Shown here piece after piece: positions 1 to 10,790 of a stretch of DNA of 64,000 nucleotides. The stretch spans positions 78,329,617 through 78,393,616 of the forward strand of contig NC_087063.1 in NCBI RefSeq assembly GCF_963678635.1, read 5' to 3'. The notes beneath the pieces are model-generated. The model worked only from the letters and a program-made list of their open reading frames with translations, made no database searches and was not told the origin of the DNA. The stretch comes from Symsagittifera roscoffensis (lineage: Eukaryota > Xenacoelomorpha > Acoela > Convolutidae). Every line of letters begins with the position of its first letter. Positions within the stretch are counted from its first letter, which is position 1. The position numbers and the translations under genes are program-made.

Positions 1-355
1 TGACCCTTGGGCAGCTTCAGCTGTCCACCTTTCCACCGAAAGTTTACTCTGGTCCATTCAATTCTTTTTTGTCTCTTCTCGTCCCGACTTGTTCTTTCTC
101 TAGGAATGAGACAGCTCTACTCTCGTTCGATTTACACGGCGGAATTGCGAACAGCAATTTCACGCTCCTATAATTTGGACTACTTTCCCGCGATTTTAGT
201 TCGATTCTGCTGATCTTTTTTACCGTATTTTCAGTTGTCGTGAGAAACTTGAGCCTTACATGCTCAGTTCGAATTTTTGAAAAATTGCAGTTCACCACAA
301 AATCAAGACTAAATGTTGCGCAGGGTCAAACTTCCAAATATGACCGACTGGCACA
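1..355 (-). repeat. Partial 3' LTR of element 1
   Basis: This stretch aligns with 12,870-13,227, sharing for example GAATGAGACAGCTCTACTCT and CCAAATATGACCGACTGG. By eye it is about 85-90 percent identical. Similarity stops abruptly after GACTGGCACA in both copies, consistent with an LTR edge. The other edge is outside the window. Confidence 0.65.
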
Positions 356-1053
356 TATTCCCCGGACTCAAGATCGATGTCCTCATCACGTGTCGTCGTC
401 TGTCAGTGAGACCCCAGAAAAATGAGTACGTCTCAAGATACAGTGCCAGTGGTCATTTACAGAAGTTTGCAGCAGATTCATAATTGTCACTTTATCGCTA
501 AACAGCAATCAAAATCTGCATACACCTGCACCCTGAATTTCCGCTTTGTAAGCTAATGATTAAAACTTCTTTTGTTTCACCCATTCCGAAAATTGTCATG
601 CAGCATTTTGATCTATATAGTAGTTATAATATACTAGTAACAATAATTTTTTGTTTCAATTTCTTTTTCGTGCCCTCAGATTTCATCTGAGTTCACACTC
701 ATGCCCCTTTTTCTTTTCCCCGATCGACCAACTGTGATTTAGTTGTCGTTTCAGTTTTCAAATCAAACTGAAAATAGAATTCAGTTTTAAGCCAATATAT
801 TTCCCACTCGTGTCTAACCAAAATATCCCCCATTAATACCTTTAAAACACTATCCTAACACTCTATTGAAATTATTCAATTTAGATGCTAAAAATATGCA
901 GATTCATTTTATGTTTTGGCACCAGCAAACCTTTATAACGTTCAATTGTCATGCCAATCACATTAAAACCCGCCTGCCTGACTCGTTTTCCCCTTTTAGC
1001 TGGCTCAAGATCCTTTTTTACCCTAAATCAAGACCCTCACGACCATTCCAAGC
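356..1053. other. AT-rich non-coding stretch, 3' part of element 1
   Basis: It lies between the last Pol codons and the left LTR copy. No domain-bearing frame is visible on either strand. A CCCCTTTTTCTTTTCCCC tract near 702-721 would be purine-rich on the sense strand, but it is too far from the LTR edge to be called a polypurine tract with confidence. Confidence 0.5.
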
Positions 1054-1656
1054 TCAGGCGATACTCAAGTAGTACTTCTTGTGAAGATGTACCATTATTT
1101 CCGTTTCCGCAAAGACCACATGTAGGATAGCGTATAGTTCTCTAGATTTCAATCTGCCTCTGTTTGGATCGTAGACCGGTATTGAAACCTCGCGTATGCC
1201 TCGTTCGACCAGGAAACCTCTTAACCTCGTTTGTGCTAATACCACATGTTCGGGGTCTATCACATTTCTCTCACTGACTCTCGTTACCAAAAGCACAGGT
1301 ATTTACTGGGAACTTGTGAAAATGAAGAAGGGAGTGCTGCCATTCCCCCAACCCTGGTCTCTGCCTGAGAAGAAATCCACATACTTGTATTCTGTTTTAA
1401 AGTCGGCTTCCAGTCTGGTATTGAAGCTCATGTCCGCTGTTATGCAGATCGCGCTAGTCTTGTCTGACAGCATGAAATCACTGTCTGTGATCAGGATGTT
1501 ATCCGAATACTCATTCGAAATTTCAAACTTCGTCTCGAAATTTCTTCCATGGGTAGGCTCAGCCCCCTCCTGGTCCCGCTCCAGGCCGTTGGTCTCTCTC
1601 ACTTCCCTGAGCTTCTTTATTAATAAATTTTCAGTGTGGGTAAGTCTTACCTCCAC
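1054..1656 (-). pseudogene. Pol C-terminal macro-like (ADP-ribose-binding) domain, element 1
   Basis: Two minus-strand pieces (1,656-1,303 and 1,296-1,054) form one domain separated by a small frame disruption. The first holds SDKTSAICITADMSFNTRL. The second holds a hydrophobic strand (VLLVTR), a helix (LRGFLVERG), the strand VSIPVYDPNRGRL and a final helix-strand pair. Element 2 has the same arrangement. A polar acidic strand, a hydrophobic FLVTR strand, an amphipathic helix, an S-P-loop with G-RL and a final helix-strand matches the TARG1/ALC1-like macro-domain fold, whose members bind or hydrolyse ADP-ribose. The fold is inferred from pattern. Conservation of the domain between the two elements is seen directly. 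This copy is broken. Confidence 0.55.
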
Positions 1657-1744
1657 TCCCCGGACAAAAATTTTATCGACGACCCGTCGATGGTACGTGG
1701 CTCAAGTTATCCGGTGGTATTTCCAGCGGCCGGTCAGTGGTTGT

Positions 1745-2077
1745 CTAACCGATCAACGGGTTCTCTGATCTCACATGTTTCTTCGCAGATACGTGGACTT
1801 GTTGGATGCTTTGGGCTTCCTTCTCGTCCGCTTCCAGGTTGCGCTTCCATTCCAGTATCCTCAAGCTTGTGTTTACCCGTCTTTCAATTTCGCTTTGTTC
1901 TAGGTCTAATTCTCTTTCTGGCATGGTGTGATCTTCTTGCAAGGAGTGCTCACTGTCGTTTATGATCTGCCATTCCTTATTGGCTACCAGCTCACCCACG
2001 TTCACCACCTCTTCTCCTATCTCCTCAGGATGTATCTTGTCGATCATGATGTCATCACCATACCTGTTGTATCTCAT
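1745..2077 (-). pseudogene. Pol linker between integrase and macro-like domain, element 1
   Basis: An acidic, low-complexity minus-strand frame beginning MRYNRYGDDIMIDKI. It has no recognisable catalytic motif. It corresponds in position and composition to 22,729-23,172 in element 2. It is likely a disordered spacer between the integrase tail and the macro-like domain. Confidence 0.5.
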
Positions 2078-2131
2078 GCCTGTTTTCTTACGCGCACCTC
2101 TTCTGGTCTCTTTTTGTAAGTCTGGTTCCGT

Positions 2132-2506
2132 CTATTTTGGTACCTCGTTTTGCTCGGGATAATTCCAAACTTCCTCGGCGAAGGACCCTTCGTCCGAATC
2201 TGCTTCTATCCTTTCGTTGTCATCCAAGCTCACGTTCTCGTTGCCGTCATTCATCTCTCTGGTGCCTTTTTCGTTTACCTCACATGCTGGCTCTACCAGT
2301 AGATACTCGATTCCTTCCATGTTTTGTGGTACGCACCAGTTTTCCGGTAATTGGACGTGAGGCTTCAGATTCTCGTAGTGCGCCGCACGCCCTGTGCTCA
2401 AGCGATAGAACTGACCCTGCTGGTGCACTTCTGTTATCATGAATGGCCCTCTCCATTTCTTCAATAGCTTCTTTGTCCCTTTAGGAACTATGTTGTTCTG
2501 GAACAC
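2132..2506 (-). pseudogene. Integrase C-terminal GPY/F module, element 1
   Basis: The minus-strand frame carries KKWRGPFMI and GRAAHYENLKPH, the GPY/F module that follows the integrase core in many Ty3/gypsy and gammaretroviral-type integrases. It is followed by an acidic tail containing VEPACEVNEKGTRE. The two copies in element 2 (23,299-23,604 and 23,849-24,154) share the same tail. A frame break separates it from the integrase core at about 2,510. Confidence 0.75.
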
Positions 2507-2512
2507 CCAGAC

Positions 2513-2647
2513 TTATTGTCCCACAGCACACGGCTTCGCTTGAAGTATTTTTACCCAATCTTGTTGTCTCCTGCCTGCCTCCTTCACATATGCCTGAGGC
2601 GACGTCTTCTTTCCATCATACTCCGGATAGAAGAAGGTCAGGGGCAT

Positions 2648-2685
<38 letters not shown>

Positions 2686-3497
2686 CTGTCAACATCATGA
2701 AAGGACTGATCCTATTTGTTGAGTGTTCCGTGCTGTTATACGCCCCCACCACCTGCGGCAGATATTTGTCCCAGTCAGTCATATATCTCGAGCAAAACAC
2801 CCGGAGTATGTTCACTAGTGTTCTGTTCTGTCTCTCCACTAATCCATTTGTTAATGGATGGTAGGTCGTTGAATGGGCCTGTGCAATGTGGGACCCTCTC
2901 ATCAGTTTTTTTGTCAGTTCCCCCACAAATGCCTTCCGATTGTCCGATTGGAATGTGATCGGACAGCCATATCGTGAAATCCAATGCGTTATCAAGTGAT
3001 TTACAAGTTTCTTCCGCGAATGCCGTCTGACATGGTACCGCTTCTGCCAGTTTTGTGAAATGATCTATAATTACTAGTATCTGGTTATATCCCGAGTCAG
3101 TCATGCAGATCTTCTTACGGTCTATCTACACGACTTCGTTAAACTCCGAGCTTTCCACAGACTTATGTGGGAACTTCATTTTCCTAGGGTCCTTCACCTG
3201 CAAGGACGACAGACATGCGTTCACCCATTTTTCACAAGGTTTCCTCAGACCTGGCCAATCAAATCTGTGAAGTAATCTTTGTTGAACTTTGTCTATCCCC
3301 TGATGTCCCATTTGGTCATGCGATCTGAACAACACTTCTGTTTGGTATAGCTGAGGTAGTATGATGAGCTTATGCTTGTGTAGAATTTTGTCTTCGTCTT
3401 TTCTTTTACAGGCTACTACGCCATCAGCTGTGTGATAGAGTAATTCCTTTCTCTCCTTGTAGAACCGGTTCAAGATCTTGTAACTACCTTCTTCCAA
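2513..3497 (-). pseudogene. Integrase, element 1
   Basis: The frame at 3,497-3,126 holds the HHCC zinc region (HDQMGHQG, then ACLSSLQ, where the last Cys of the CLSC pair is Ser). Frames at 3,104-2,775 and 2,995-2,513 hold the DDE core: VIIDHFTK, FQSDN and NGLVERQN. The core is split by a frameshift near 2,990. A TC/GA microsatellite at 2,650-2,683 adds Arg-Glu repeats. This is a retroelement integrase that would insert cDNA; this copy is inactive. Confidence 0.85.
2650..2683. repeat. (TC)n microsatellite inside integrase
   Basis: About 16 TC units (GA on the sense strand) extend the integrase frame as Arg-Glu dipeptides after MLTGR. Element 2 lacks the expansion at the matching place (MLTGREK). 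Confidence 0.95.
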
Positions 3498-3644
3498 GTC
3501 TCCCTTCTCTTTTACTCCCGTCCGAATCCATTTCGAGAGGTTACTCGTCGTTTTATCATTCTTCTGTGCTCGTATCAGATCCGAAAGCCTGTACCTGATC
3601 TTGTATCAGATTGACGTGCTCCTTCAATGCCATCATTTGACCGT

Positions 3645-4683
3645 TCAGCTCTCGAGGATTGTGTTGTGGATGTCGTCTTTGAGCTTCTCATAAACTTTCC
3701 TTCTCAAGATCTCTCTGTCCTCCTCTGGTATTAGATTCGTTCTGATGTTCGAATTGCAAGATAGCTCCATGAATGGTTTTCTTGACACTGCTATTTTTTC
3801 AAGCTCTTCACCTCTATACGCGTCATCATGTTCCAGTTTGTACGTCCCTGACGATGGATCTGTTTGCAACTCCCTGTCGTGATACCTCATTTTCTCTTCA
3901 GCCAATATTGTGCAGAGACTGTCTTGGTCGTCGTCACTCTCCTCCGAACCATCATCCCATTCTTCCGACTCCCTGGACAAATTTTCTTCCTCGCCATCTT
4001 TTCCTCGTTGCGGCCACTCCCCAGACTCTTGATCTGGTCCCAGATGCTCAACTTCCTCCTTGAACGTTCAACTCTCTTATTTTGTATCGTAATCCGCCTG
4101 AGTACTTCTTCCGGGATTCTCTCGACTAGTGTCTGCACAACCTTCTTGCTCTTCATCAAGTCTCCGTCATGTTTCAGTTCCCCTCGTTTCAAGATGGTTA
4201 CTTCCGGTCTGTCTTCACCGGTTTTTCATGTGCTAGTCTCTCAAGTAGTTTCCTTAGATCCCCTCCTACCGTTACCTTTCCTGTTTCCGCTTCGTCGAGG
4301 TCGCAGCTTTTTGCCTTCAGCGTTTCCCTCACTATCTTGGTTTTGAGCATTATTTCCATTGGCATCCCTAAATTTCTTTTGAGAATTTTTTTCGCCTCAT
4401 GTTCAATTGGTAATTCGGGATGGTCCTCTATCGGTTTTCCTGACTTGTCTAGCCATCTTGTGAGTGGTATAGTGTCATATGTTTCCTTGTCCATAAAAGA
4501 AAACCCATCTTTGATATCCGGTCTATCAGCCTCCCTTTGCTCTTGTCTCTCGTAGAATTCCGTCTTCTTGCTCAAGCTGTCAGCATTTTGGTGCATATCC
4601 CTTGTTCTGTGTTCAATGATCATATTGTAACCATCCAGCCGCACTATCCATCCAGCCGCACATCCGATGTAACTCTGGTCCAT
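3645..4683 (-). pseudogene. RNase H-integrase connection region, element 1
   Basis: Minus-strand frames at 4,683-4,198, 4,192-3,887 and 3,980-3,645 cover the segment between RNase H and the integrase zinc region. The first begins with the end of RNase H (a DG..MIIEH..R....ADSLS pattern typical of its final block). The rest is charged and rich in Glu/Lys. The overlap of frames 2 and 3 marks a frameshift. No separate catalytic domain is evident. Confidence 0.65.
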
Positions 4684-4724
4684 TGAGTACGTTTTCAGCC
4701 AGCTAAGTGCTCATTCAACCCGCA

Positions 4725-5988
4725 TCATGATTGGTTCATACCCAGGTATGTCCTGTATTTTTCCACAAAAGTGACGACCGCAAACATCTCCGCTTTGGGT
4801 GCTCGGTACTCCATTTCCGTATCAGTCAAGACTTTGCTCCCGTAGGCGATCGGTCTCAACACTGTTTTTCCATTCCACTCTTGTTCTTGATGGAGTATGC
4901 CCGAGATCGCTACTGCCGATGCATCGGTATCCAGCACGTACATCCCTTTCTCTGTCGGCATGTCTAGCACAGGTGCTTCACACAGTTCTTTCTTTTTTCT
5001 CTGAAATGAATCTTCAGCCGCGTTATTCCACGTGAATTTCTTTCCTATGTTCCTCATGAGTTGTTGCATTGGGTATGATTTGTCCGCATAGTCCTTGATG
5101 AACACCCTATAGTAGTTTGCGTAACCCAAGAAGCTCATCAACTGGTGTTCTGTTTTTGGTGATTTCCAAGTCAGCACTGCCTCTGGGTCTGGTCTAATGC
5201 CATGTTTGTCCACCATTCTCCCCAGGTATCTAAACGAGTCCTTGAGAATCTCACTTTTCGATGGCTTGCATTTCAGTCCTGCTCTCTTCATGCAAGCGAA
5301 CACCTCAACCAGTCGTTCAATGTGGTCCTCCAGGGTAGCTGTTGCAGTCACCACGTAATCTACGTAGCACATTACTAAATTCCCGTATTTCTTCGTTACG
5401 CTTGTCAGTGCCTGTGCCATCAGTCATTGGAAGGTGGCTGTCGCATAGCAAAGTCCAAAGGGCATTCTTTTTCATTGAAACAATCCCAGCTCGCATGCAA
5501 AACCAGTCTGGTCCCTATCCTGTTTCCTCATTGAAAAAGTCGACCCTAGATGAAGAGTTGTAAAAAAGTTGGCGTCGCCTAAATTTGAAAGACTCTAATC
5601 TGTTCTAGGTTATGGGATAAGCATCCTTCACCGTGACGGAGTTCAGATATCGAAAGTCACAGCAAAACCTAAGTTGGTCTCCTTTCTTTTTAGCTATCAC
5701 TACTCCACACGCCCGCGGTGATTTGGATGATTCTATCATGTCATACTCTAGTAGGGTCTCTATCTCTTTTCTAGATGCATCCGATTTGTTTGGGGTCATA
5801 CGCCTCGCCCCCTCCCTGTGCGGTACCGCCGACTCTTCTAGCTCTATTTCATGTTCAAAGTAGTTGAAGCATCCAATGTTTGCCATATATCTCGAAAAAC
5901 CATCCTGATTCCTATCTGGAACATCCTTGATAGCTTCGAGCTGTTCGTCTGTTACTTTTCCCTTCAAATGTCCCGTAGGTGTATTCAT
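4725..5988 (-). pseudogene. Reverse transcriptase and RNase H, element 1
   Basis: The frame at 5,988-5,605 carries the RT fingers (VIAKKKG, FCCDFRYLNS, VKDAYPI). The frame at 5,420-4,725 carries the palm and thumb, then RNase H (LDTDASAVAISGIL). The active-site box reads CYVDYVV instead of YVDD, so one catalytic Asp is Tyr. LGYANYYRVFIKDYA and the FTWNNAAEDSF block are typical Ty3/gypsy. A frame break lies between 5,421 and 5,604. Confidence 0.9.
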
Positions 5989-6200
5989 TTCTAATTCTTC
6001 TAGTGTGGGTCTTTCTGGAAAATTCGATCAGCTCGAAAGTTCATCGTCTGTCTCTGACTTGAATAACTTCACAAGACCTGATGAACATTTTATTTTCTTC
6101 AATCTCTCAAAATACAATATTTATCCCTATGATTCGGGCAATCAAGAACTTTTTTTTTCATATTTTCAGTCATTTCATATCTAGTTTTTACGGGCAGTGC

Positions 6201-7264
6201 CTATCCAAGCTTCCTCCTCCTCTGAACTGTGATTGTCATATCAAGAGTATTCAACAAGACTCTGACACAGAGGCCACTCTTGGTTATCGAGAAGGATCTT
6301 CGTAAAATAACAGCACTTTGACTGTTTGGGTTCGGTAATATACATACTTGTTTATTGTCATTTAGTTCAATATAGTTTTTCATCCGCAAACTTACTATTT
6401 CCGCCTCATTCGCTTTCAGCCTTACCCTCCAACTCAAGAAAACTGGAGCCTTATTTTTATTCGCCATTATCAAACTTACCGGTTTAATTACGTTCTTCCT
6501 TTCAGGGTTCCCATTCCTGAACATCACATTGTTAAGATCAATTGTTACATCGAAAATTTTGATGAAATCTCTGGCTAAAATGAATTGGTCAGACTCATCT
6601 AGATTCTCCACCACCAGAAAAATCATCCACAGGTTGCGTTCCCCTGGTTTAGGGCTATTATTGGTGTTCTGCCTAGTACCCGCAGCGCCCTTTTGTTTGC
6701 AGCTGACAGCCGTAATCTCGAGTCTATCAAGTCATCGTTCTCGAAACCCATTCGCTCCCAAGTTTCGATTGATATAACGCTCAAGACTGCTCCCGTATCA
6801 AGTAATCCGCGTAACTGAGTCTTCTTGCCACTTATGTCAAGCACGTGTGCTGATATGTCCGCCTCCGTCCCGATGTGCACTGAGTCTTCTTGCCACTTAT
6901 GTCAAGCACGTGTGCTGATACGTCCGCCTCCGTCCCGATGTGCACCGAGTCTTCTTGCCACTTATGTCAAGCACGTGTGCTGATACGTCCGCCTCCGTCC
7001 CGATGTGTCAATTGGTATTACACTCAAGACGGCTCCCGTGTCCAACAACCCACGCAGTTGCGTCTTCCTTCCGCTTATATCCAATACGTGTGCCGATACG
7101 TCTGCTTCCGTTCCCAGATGCATGGCATTCTCTTCCAGCATAGCACAGTGCCCAGAGAATTGCACCTTTAGTTTTTCTCTACCAACATAGATTTGTCCAG
7201 CTAGATCCTCATCACATGTTATCATCGTCTTTGTATAGATGTTTATTCCATCTATGTTCAACAT
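6201..7264 (-). pseudogene. Aspartic protease with tandem duplication, element 1
   Basis: Two retropepsin-like active-site blocks are visible: LLDTGAVLSVIPID (near 7,050-7,000) and LLDTGAVLSVISIE (near 6,810-6,770), the second followed by a flap-like region and ALRVLGRTPI. Between them are three tandem 65-bp units. Further protease-RT linker sequence extends to 6,201. The enzyme would process Gag-Pol; the duplication and frame changes make this copy non-functional. Confidence 0.8.
6817..7011. repeat. Three tandem 65-bp units inside protease
   Basis: Units start at 6,817, 6,882 and 6,947, each beginning GAGTCTTCTTGCCACTTATG. A diverged fourth copy is at about 7,058-7,120. As 65 is not a multiple of three, each extra unit shifts the frame. 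Confidence 0.9.
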
Positions 7265-7302
7265 GATCTCATGCGGACCATAAGCTTCCGTGTACCTGTT
7301 GT

Positions 7303-7542
7303 CTATGCAAATTGATTTGCCACCACTCTCGTGAGTAATGCTCTCAGTGCTCTAGAACGGGTTTGCGGTGTTATTGTTCTCAAGAAATCCGCATATACAT
7401 CAATGTGCATCAATATTTGATCACTCGATTCACTCAGGTTTCTCGTTACTTCATGACCGCCCACTAGGATTATTGACATGATTCTCGCTCCAATTTTGTG
7501 ATGCCAAATGGTTTGCCGGTCACCACCATCAAGGTATTGCAA
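7303..7542 (-). pseudogene. Gag-protease junction fragment, element 1
   Basis: A minus-strand frame between the nucleocapsid and protease regions (GGHEVTRNLSESSDQILMHID). It has no known catalytic motif. Element 2 keeps a similar stretch near 26,880-27,000, so it is conserved element sequence. Confidence 0.45.
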
Positions 7543-7662
7543 TTACTCCTATTCACTAATTTTTCTCCGGTCTCATCTTTTGTTTTAACCGTTGCTCGAT
7601 CTCTTTGGTCGTTAAGTCTTGCTTCACTCTGTTGATTATGAGAACTCAACAGGGGCTAGCTG

Positions 7663-8202
7663 CTAATAGGGGCTAGCTACTTTCTCATAATTTATCACTA
7701 GTGGACTCCTTGTTTCAGCCCCCACGGCGTCTTTGACTTGTGCTACGGCCTTTTCTGTCTTCGTAAATAACTCACCATTTGCTGCCTCTTTGCTCTGCAA
7801 TTCATTTTCGGCTTGTCTGTTCCTTGTGTGCTGCACCGCCGCCAATGCCAATTTATGTTTCGGTTGACCTTGATTCTTCACTGCCTCCCAAAACCGGGGA
7901 CAGTCCATCCTGAAAAGGCCCTCATGATTGCAAAAAAAGCACCTCACGCATATCTTGATGATCAAACCACTGTAAAACTCGTGTTCTTCCATTTGTTCTT
8001 CTTCGTCTGGCGCATAAACCAAGCTTTTCATACCTTGCTTGTATGTTGTACAATCCGCTACGTAATGGTCTGCTGATCCGCAGTTTGCGCATGACATTCG
8101 GTTGTCCATGTCGTCTCTAGGTTTGTACCATGACGACCTCTGTTGTTGGCTTTTCCCTTGCATGTTTCTGTTTTCTGTGAACGAGTACTTCTTTGGTTTC
8201 AT
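7663..8202 (-). pseudogene. Gag nucleocapsid, two zinc knuckles, element 1
   Basis: The first knuckle is CANCGSADHYVADC, a canonical C-X2-C-X4-H-X4-C. The second is CFFCNHEGLFRMDC, with Leu at the His position. Basic flanks fit RNA binding. A frame break separates it from the capsid piece above. Confidence 0.8.
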
Positions 8203-8271
8203 TAGTATTTACTCCCTTGATTTTTGCCTCATCTCCTCTGGGGTTGGTGCGTTATCCTTCGATAGCGTGTA

Positions 8272-9100
8272 TTATGTTGCCAACATTGTTCTCAAGGAAT
8301 CACTCCTGACCCCGTCGATAAACTTTGAAGCGATGCTAAACTTTCTTCTGTTGGTCGATTCTTCAGGATCGCTTCTCCTCCTCAATCTCTCAAGATCATC
8401 CAGAAATTGATCAATCGACTCGTCCTCTCTTTGTCTTCTTTTTTCGAACCTAATCACCGCCTGATGACCCTTCATACCCGATCCAAATCAATTCAATAAT
8501 ATCTCGAAGATCTTGTCTGCAGTGTCACGCTCCTCCTCCTTCTTTGCCACGACACACTTCAGTGCTGTTCCCTCTAGGTTGCTTAGCATCGTCGGTCAAG
8601 TTGTCTTGTTCTAGATGTAGTCTCATTACCTCAACCCAGGTATCAATGCAACCATCTGAATCGTCCTTGAATTGCATATGTTTTTTGAAGGCTTTCCGGG
8701 ATTTGCCACTGCCTCTGTCATTTGAGTCTGTGTTCCTTGTTGCGAATGCTTCAAGCGTCCTGTTCATCATTTTCCAGGTACTGGTCCAGGTCATGGCATC
8801 CGGTGGTTTACCCGTATGTGATCCTGAATCCTCTGACGTTCTCGATGAGTTTGAGGCTCCCCCCTTCATAGCAGCCCTTTTCCCTCCTGACTCCATGGTG
8901 CTATCAATCCGAGGTAACGGTGTAGATTTCAGCTTCTTTCGTTGCGGCTCCACGAAGTCGACTCTAGTTCCGGATGGCTTTGCCACCACTAATTTATCTT
9001 GGGCTATGGAATTTCTCAAGAGTACAATTTGGACTGTATGGTGCCAGAACTTTCTGCTTGTTCCTTGCTCATTGTGTCCATTCTGGTTTCTAGATTCCAC
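8272..9100 (-). pseudogene. Gag capsid-like region, element 1
   Basis: Frames at 9,100-8,525 and 8,475-8,272 include DGCIDTWVEVMRLHLEQDNL and MKGHQAVIRFEKRRQRE..SIDQFLDDLERL. These resemble the helical capsid region of Ty3/gypsy Gag, in which the second block is the retrotransposon gag signature. Element 2 has the counterpart at 28,250-27,918. A frameshift near 8,500 breaks it. Confidence 0.75.
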
Positions 9101-9189
9101 AATTTTCCACTCACGGTATCAAATCTCTTCTTCATTTCCTCCATATCTATCTTGATATGTTTCTCTCGCTCTTTGTCGGTCGTTTCTAC

Positions 9190-9950
9190 TTAGTCCGCCA
9201 TCTGCTGCAGCTTCTCCTCCGTCGCCCTTGCCAGGACATAGTTACCAGGACTTCTTGTTTGTGTCGTATTTCCTTTTTCAGCTCTTGGCGGTCTTCCTCG
9301 CTGCATTTCAGCTTTTTGTCGATTTGTTCCAACTTTGCCAGAAGTCGCCAAGCTCAAGTGAAGTTGTTTCTGATTCCATGTTTTTTTGGCTTGGTTGGCC
9401 GTTGCTCCTTGTGTGACCTGCTCTACGACTTGTTTAGCTTCTGTTGTTATTGCTGAAACTGTTCCAAACGTTTTGCCTTTCTCGTTAGCTGGTATTACCT
9501 CCTCTTTCTCTTTTGGTTTCATTCCGACCATCGCTGCAAAACTCTCTGTCAACGACGTTCTTTTTGTTTGAGAATTGTCTTTCATCGTTTCCGGTGTGTT
9601 CTTTGTTGTTTCGTCTACATTGCCTGTTGGTGAGAACTCTTTTGTTTTCTTCTCTTGTTCTTCATGGGTGTTGATTCCGTCGTCTTTCTTTCCACCCCGT
9701 CTATACTCTGATCTGGTGTCTCAAGAACGGTTTCTCTAGACGGTACAGTCGGTTCTTCCGTCACTTTCTCCTTGGCCTTCTGTCCTTGTTGCTTCTTGTA
9801 TTGACCATGTTCACTGAAACATTCTTTCTCATTACTTTCGCATTTGTTGGTGTTAGTCAAGTTTTGCGACAAGTGTTGACTTTGCTTAAGTCCTATCCTT
9901 TTCTTTTCTATTAGAGATGTTCTTGCTTTCTTCATGAATTTCATAAACAA
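9190..9950 (-). pseudogene. N-terminal Gag-like low-complexity region, element 1
   Basis: Two minus-strand frames (9,950-9,615 and 9,585-9,190) rich in Lys, Gln, Thr and Glu precede the capsid region. No known domain is seen. They match element 2's N-terminal Gag region in position and composition. The first Met, at 9,950, is the most upstream start near the leader. Confidence 0.5.
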
Positions 9951-10103
9951 TTTTCTTTATCTACATTTCTAATATATATATACAGGTTCCCAATGGAAAA
10001 TCTAATTCAAATTCTCAGAAAAATTCCTAAACTATTATTTATTGAAACCCAGTCAAAATCGTTTCTCCTAGAGTTGTAGACCGAAACTAAGTATTGGGAC
10101 CCG

Positions 10104-10790
10104 TTGATCAGGTCTTCCGATTTTTTGGTAGGAACTTGGGACCCTTCGCTCTATTTCTGTGATCCTTCCCTAGGGTTTATGGACCCTTCGCTCTTGGTGA
10201 CGGGACTCCTTGGTCTTGTCCTAGTACCCTTTGTTACTGTACTGGGACCCTTCGCTCAAGTGTTGCTACCTTTCGGAAGTGTCCTGGGACCCTTCGGTAT
10301 TGTCCTAGTACCCTTCGGTACTGTCCTGGGACCCTTCGCTCAAGTGTTGCTACCTTTCGGAAGTGTCCTAGGACCCTTCGGTATTGTCCTAGTACCTTTC
10401 GGTACTGTCCTGGGACCCTTCGTTCAAGTGTTTCTACCTTCAGAAGTGTCATGGGACCCTTCGGTATTGTCCTAGTACCCTTCGGTACTGTCCTGGGACC
10501 CTTCGCTCAAGTGTTGCTACCTTTCGGAAGTGTCCTAGGACCCTTCGGTATTGTCCTAGTACCCTTCGGTATTGTCCTGCGACCCTCCGCTTAAGTATTG
10601 GTACCTTCCGTTAGGGTTTTGGCACCCTTCTTTACTCTCCTAGGACCCTTCGCTCGAGTGCTGAAATCCTCAGGGACGGTCTTGGGACCCTTCTGTACCC
10701 TCCCAGGACCCTTCGCTTGAGTGCTGAAATCTTCAGGGACGGTCTTGGGACCCTTTTGTACTGTCCTATGCCCCTTCGGTTACTATCCCA
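10104..10790 (-). repeat. Higher-order minisatellite in the element 1 leader (21-bp monomers, 84-bp unit)
   Basis: Monomers of 21 bp with the core GGACCCTTCGG...GTCCT are arranged in groups of four. The group starting GGGACCCTTCGCTCAAGTGT recurs at 10,244, 10,328, 10,412 and about 10,495, giving an 84-bp period. Units degrade towards 10,560-10,790. Because 21 is a multiple of three, long frames stay open on both strands, with a Pro-Phe heptapeptide pattern on plus and an Arg-Arg-Val heptapeptide pattern on minus. It lies between the 5' LTR and gag. Confidence 0.9.

Noticed and set aside
1196-1768. 190-codon plus-strand ORF
   Set aside because: It is the antisense shadow of the Pol macro-like domain, and the minus strand carries the conserved words.
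8544-9155. 203-codon plus-strand ORF
   Set aside because: Antisense to the gag capsid region, with no domain.
10104-10475. Plus-strand 123-codon hydrophobic Pro/Phe repeat ORF
   Set aside because: It is antisense to element 1 and open only because the repeat unit is a multiple of three. No start context or promoter supports it.
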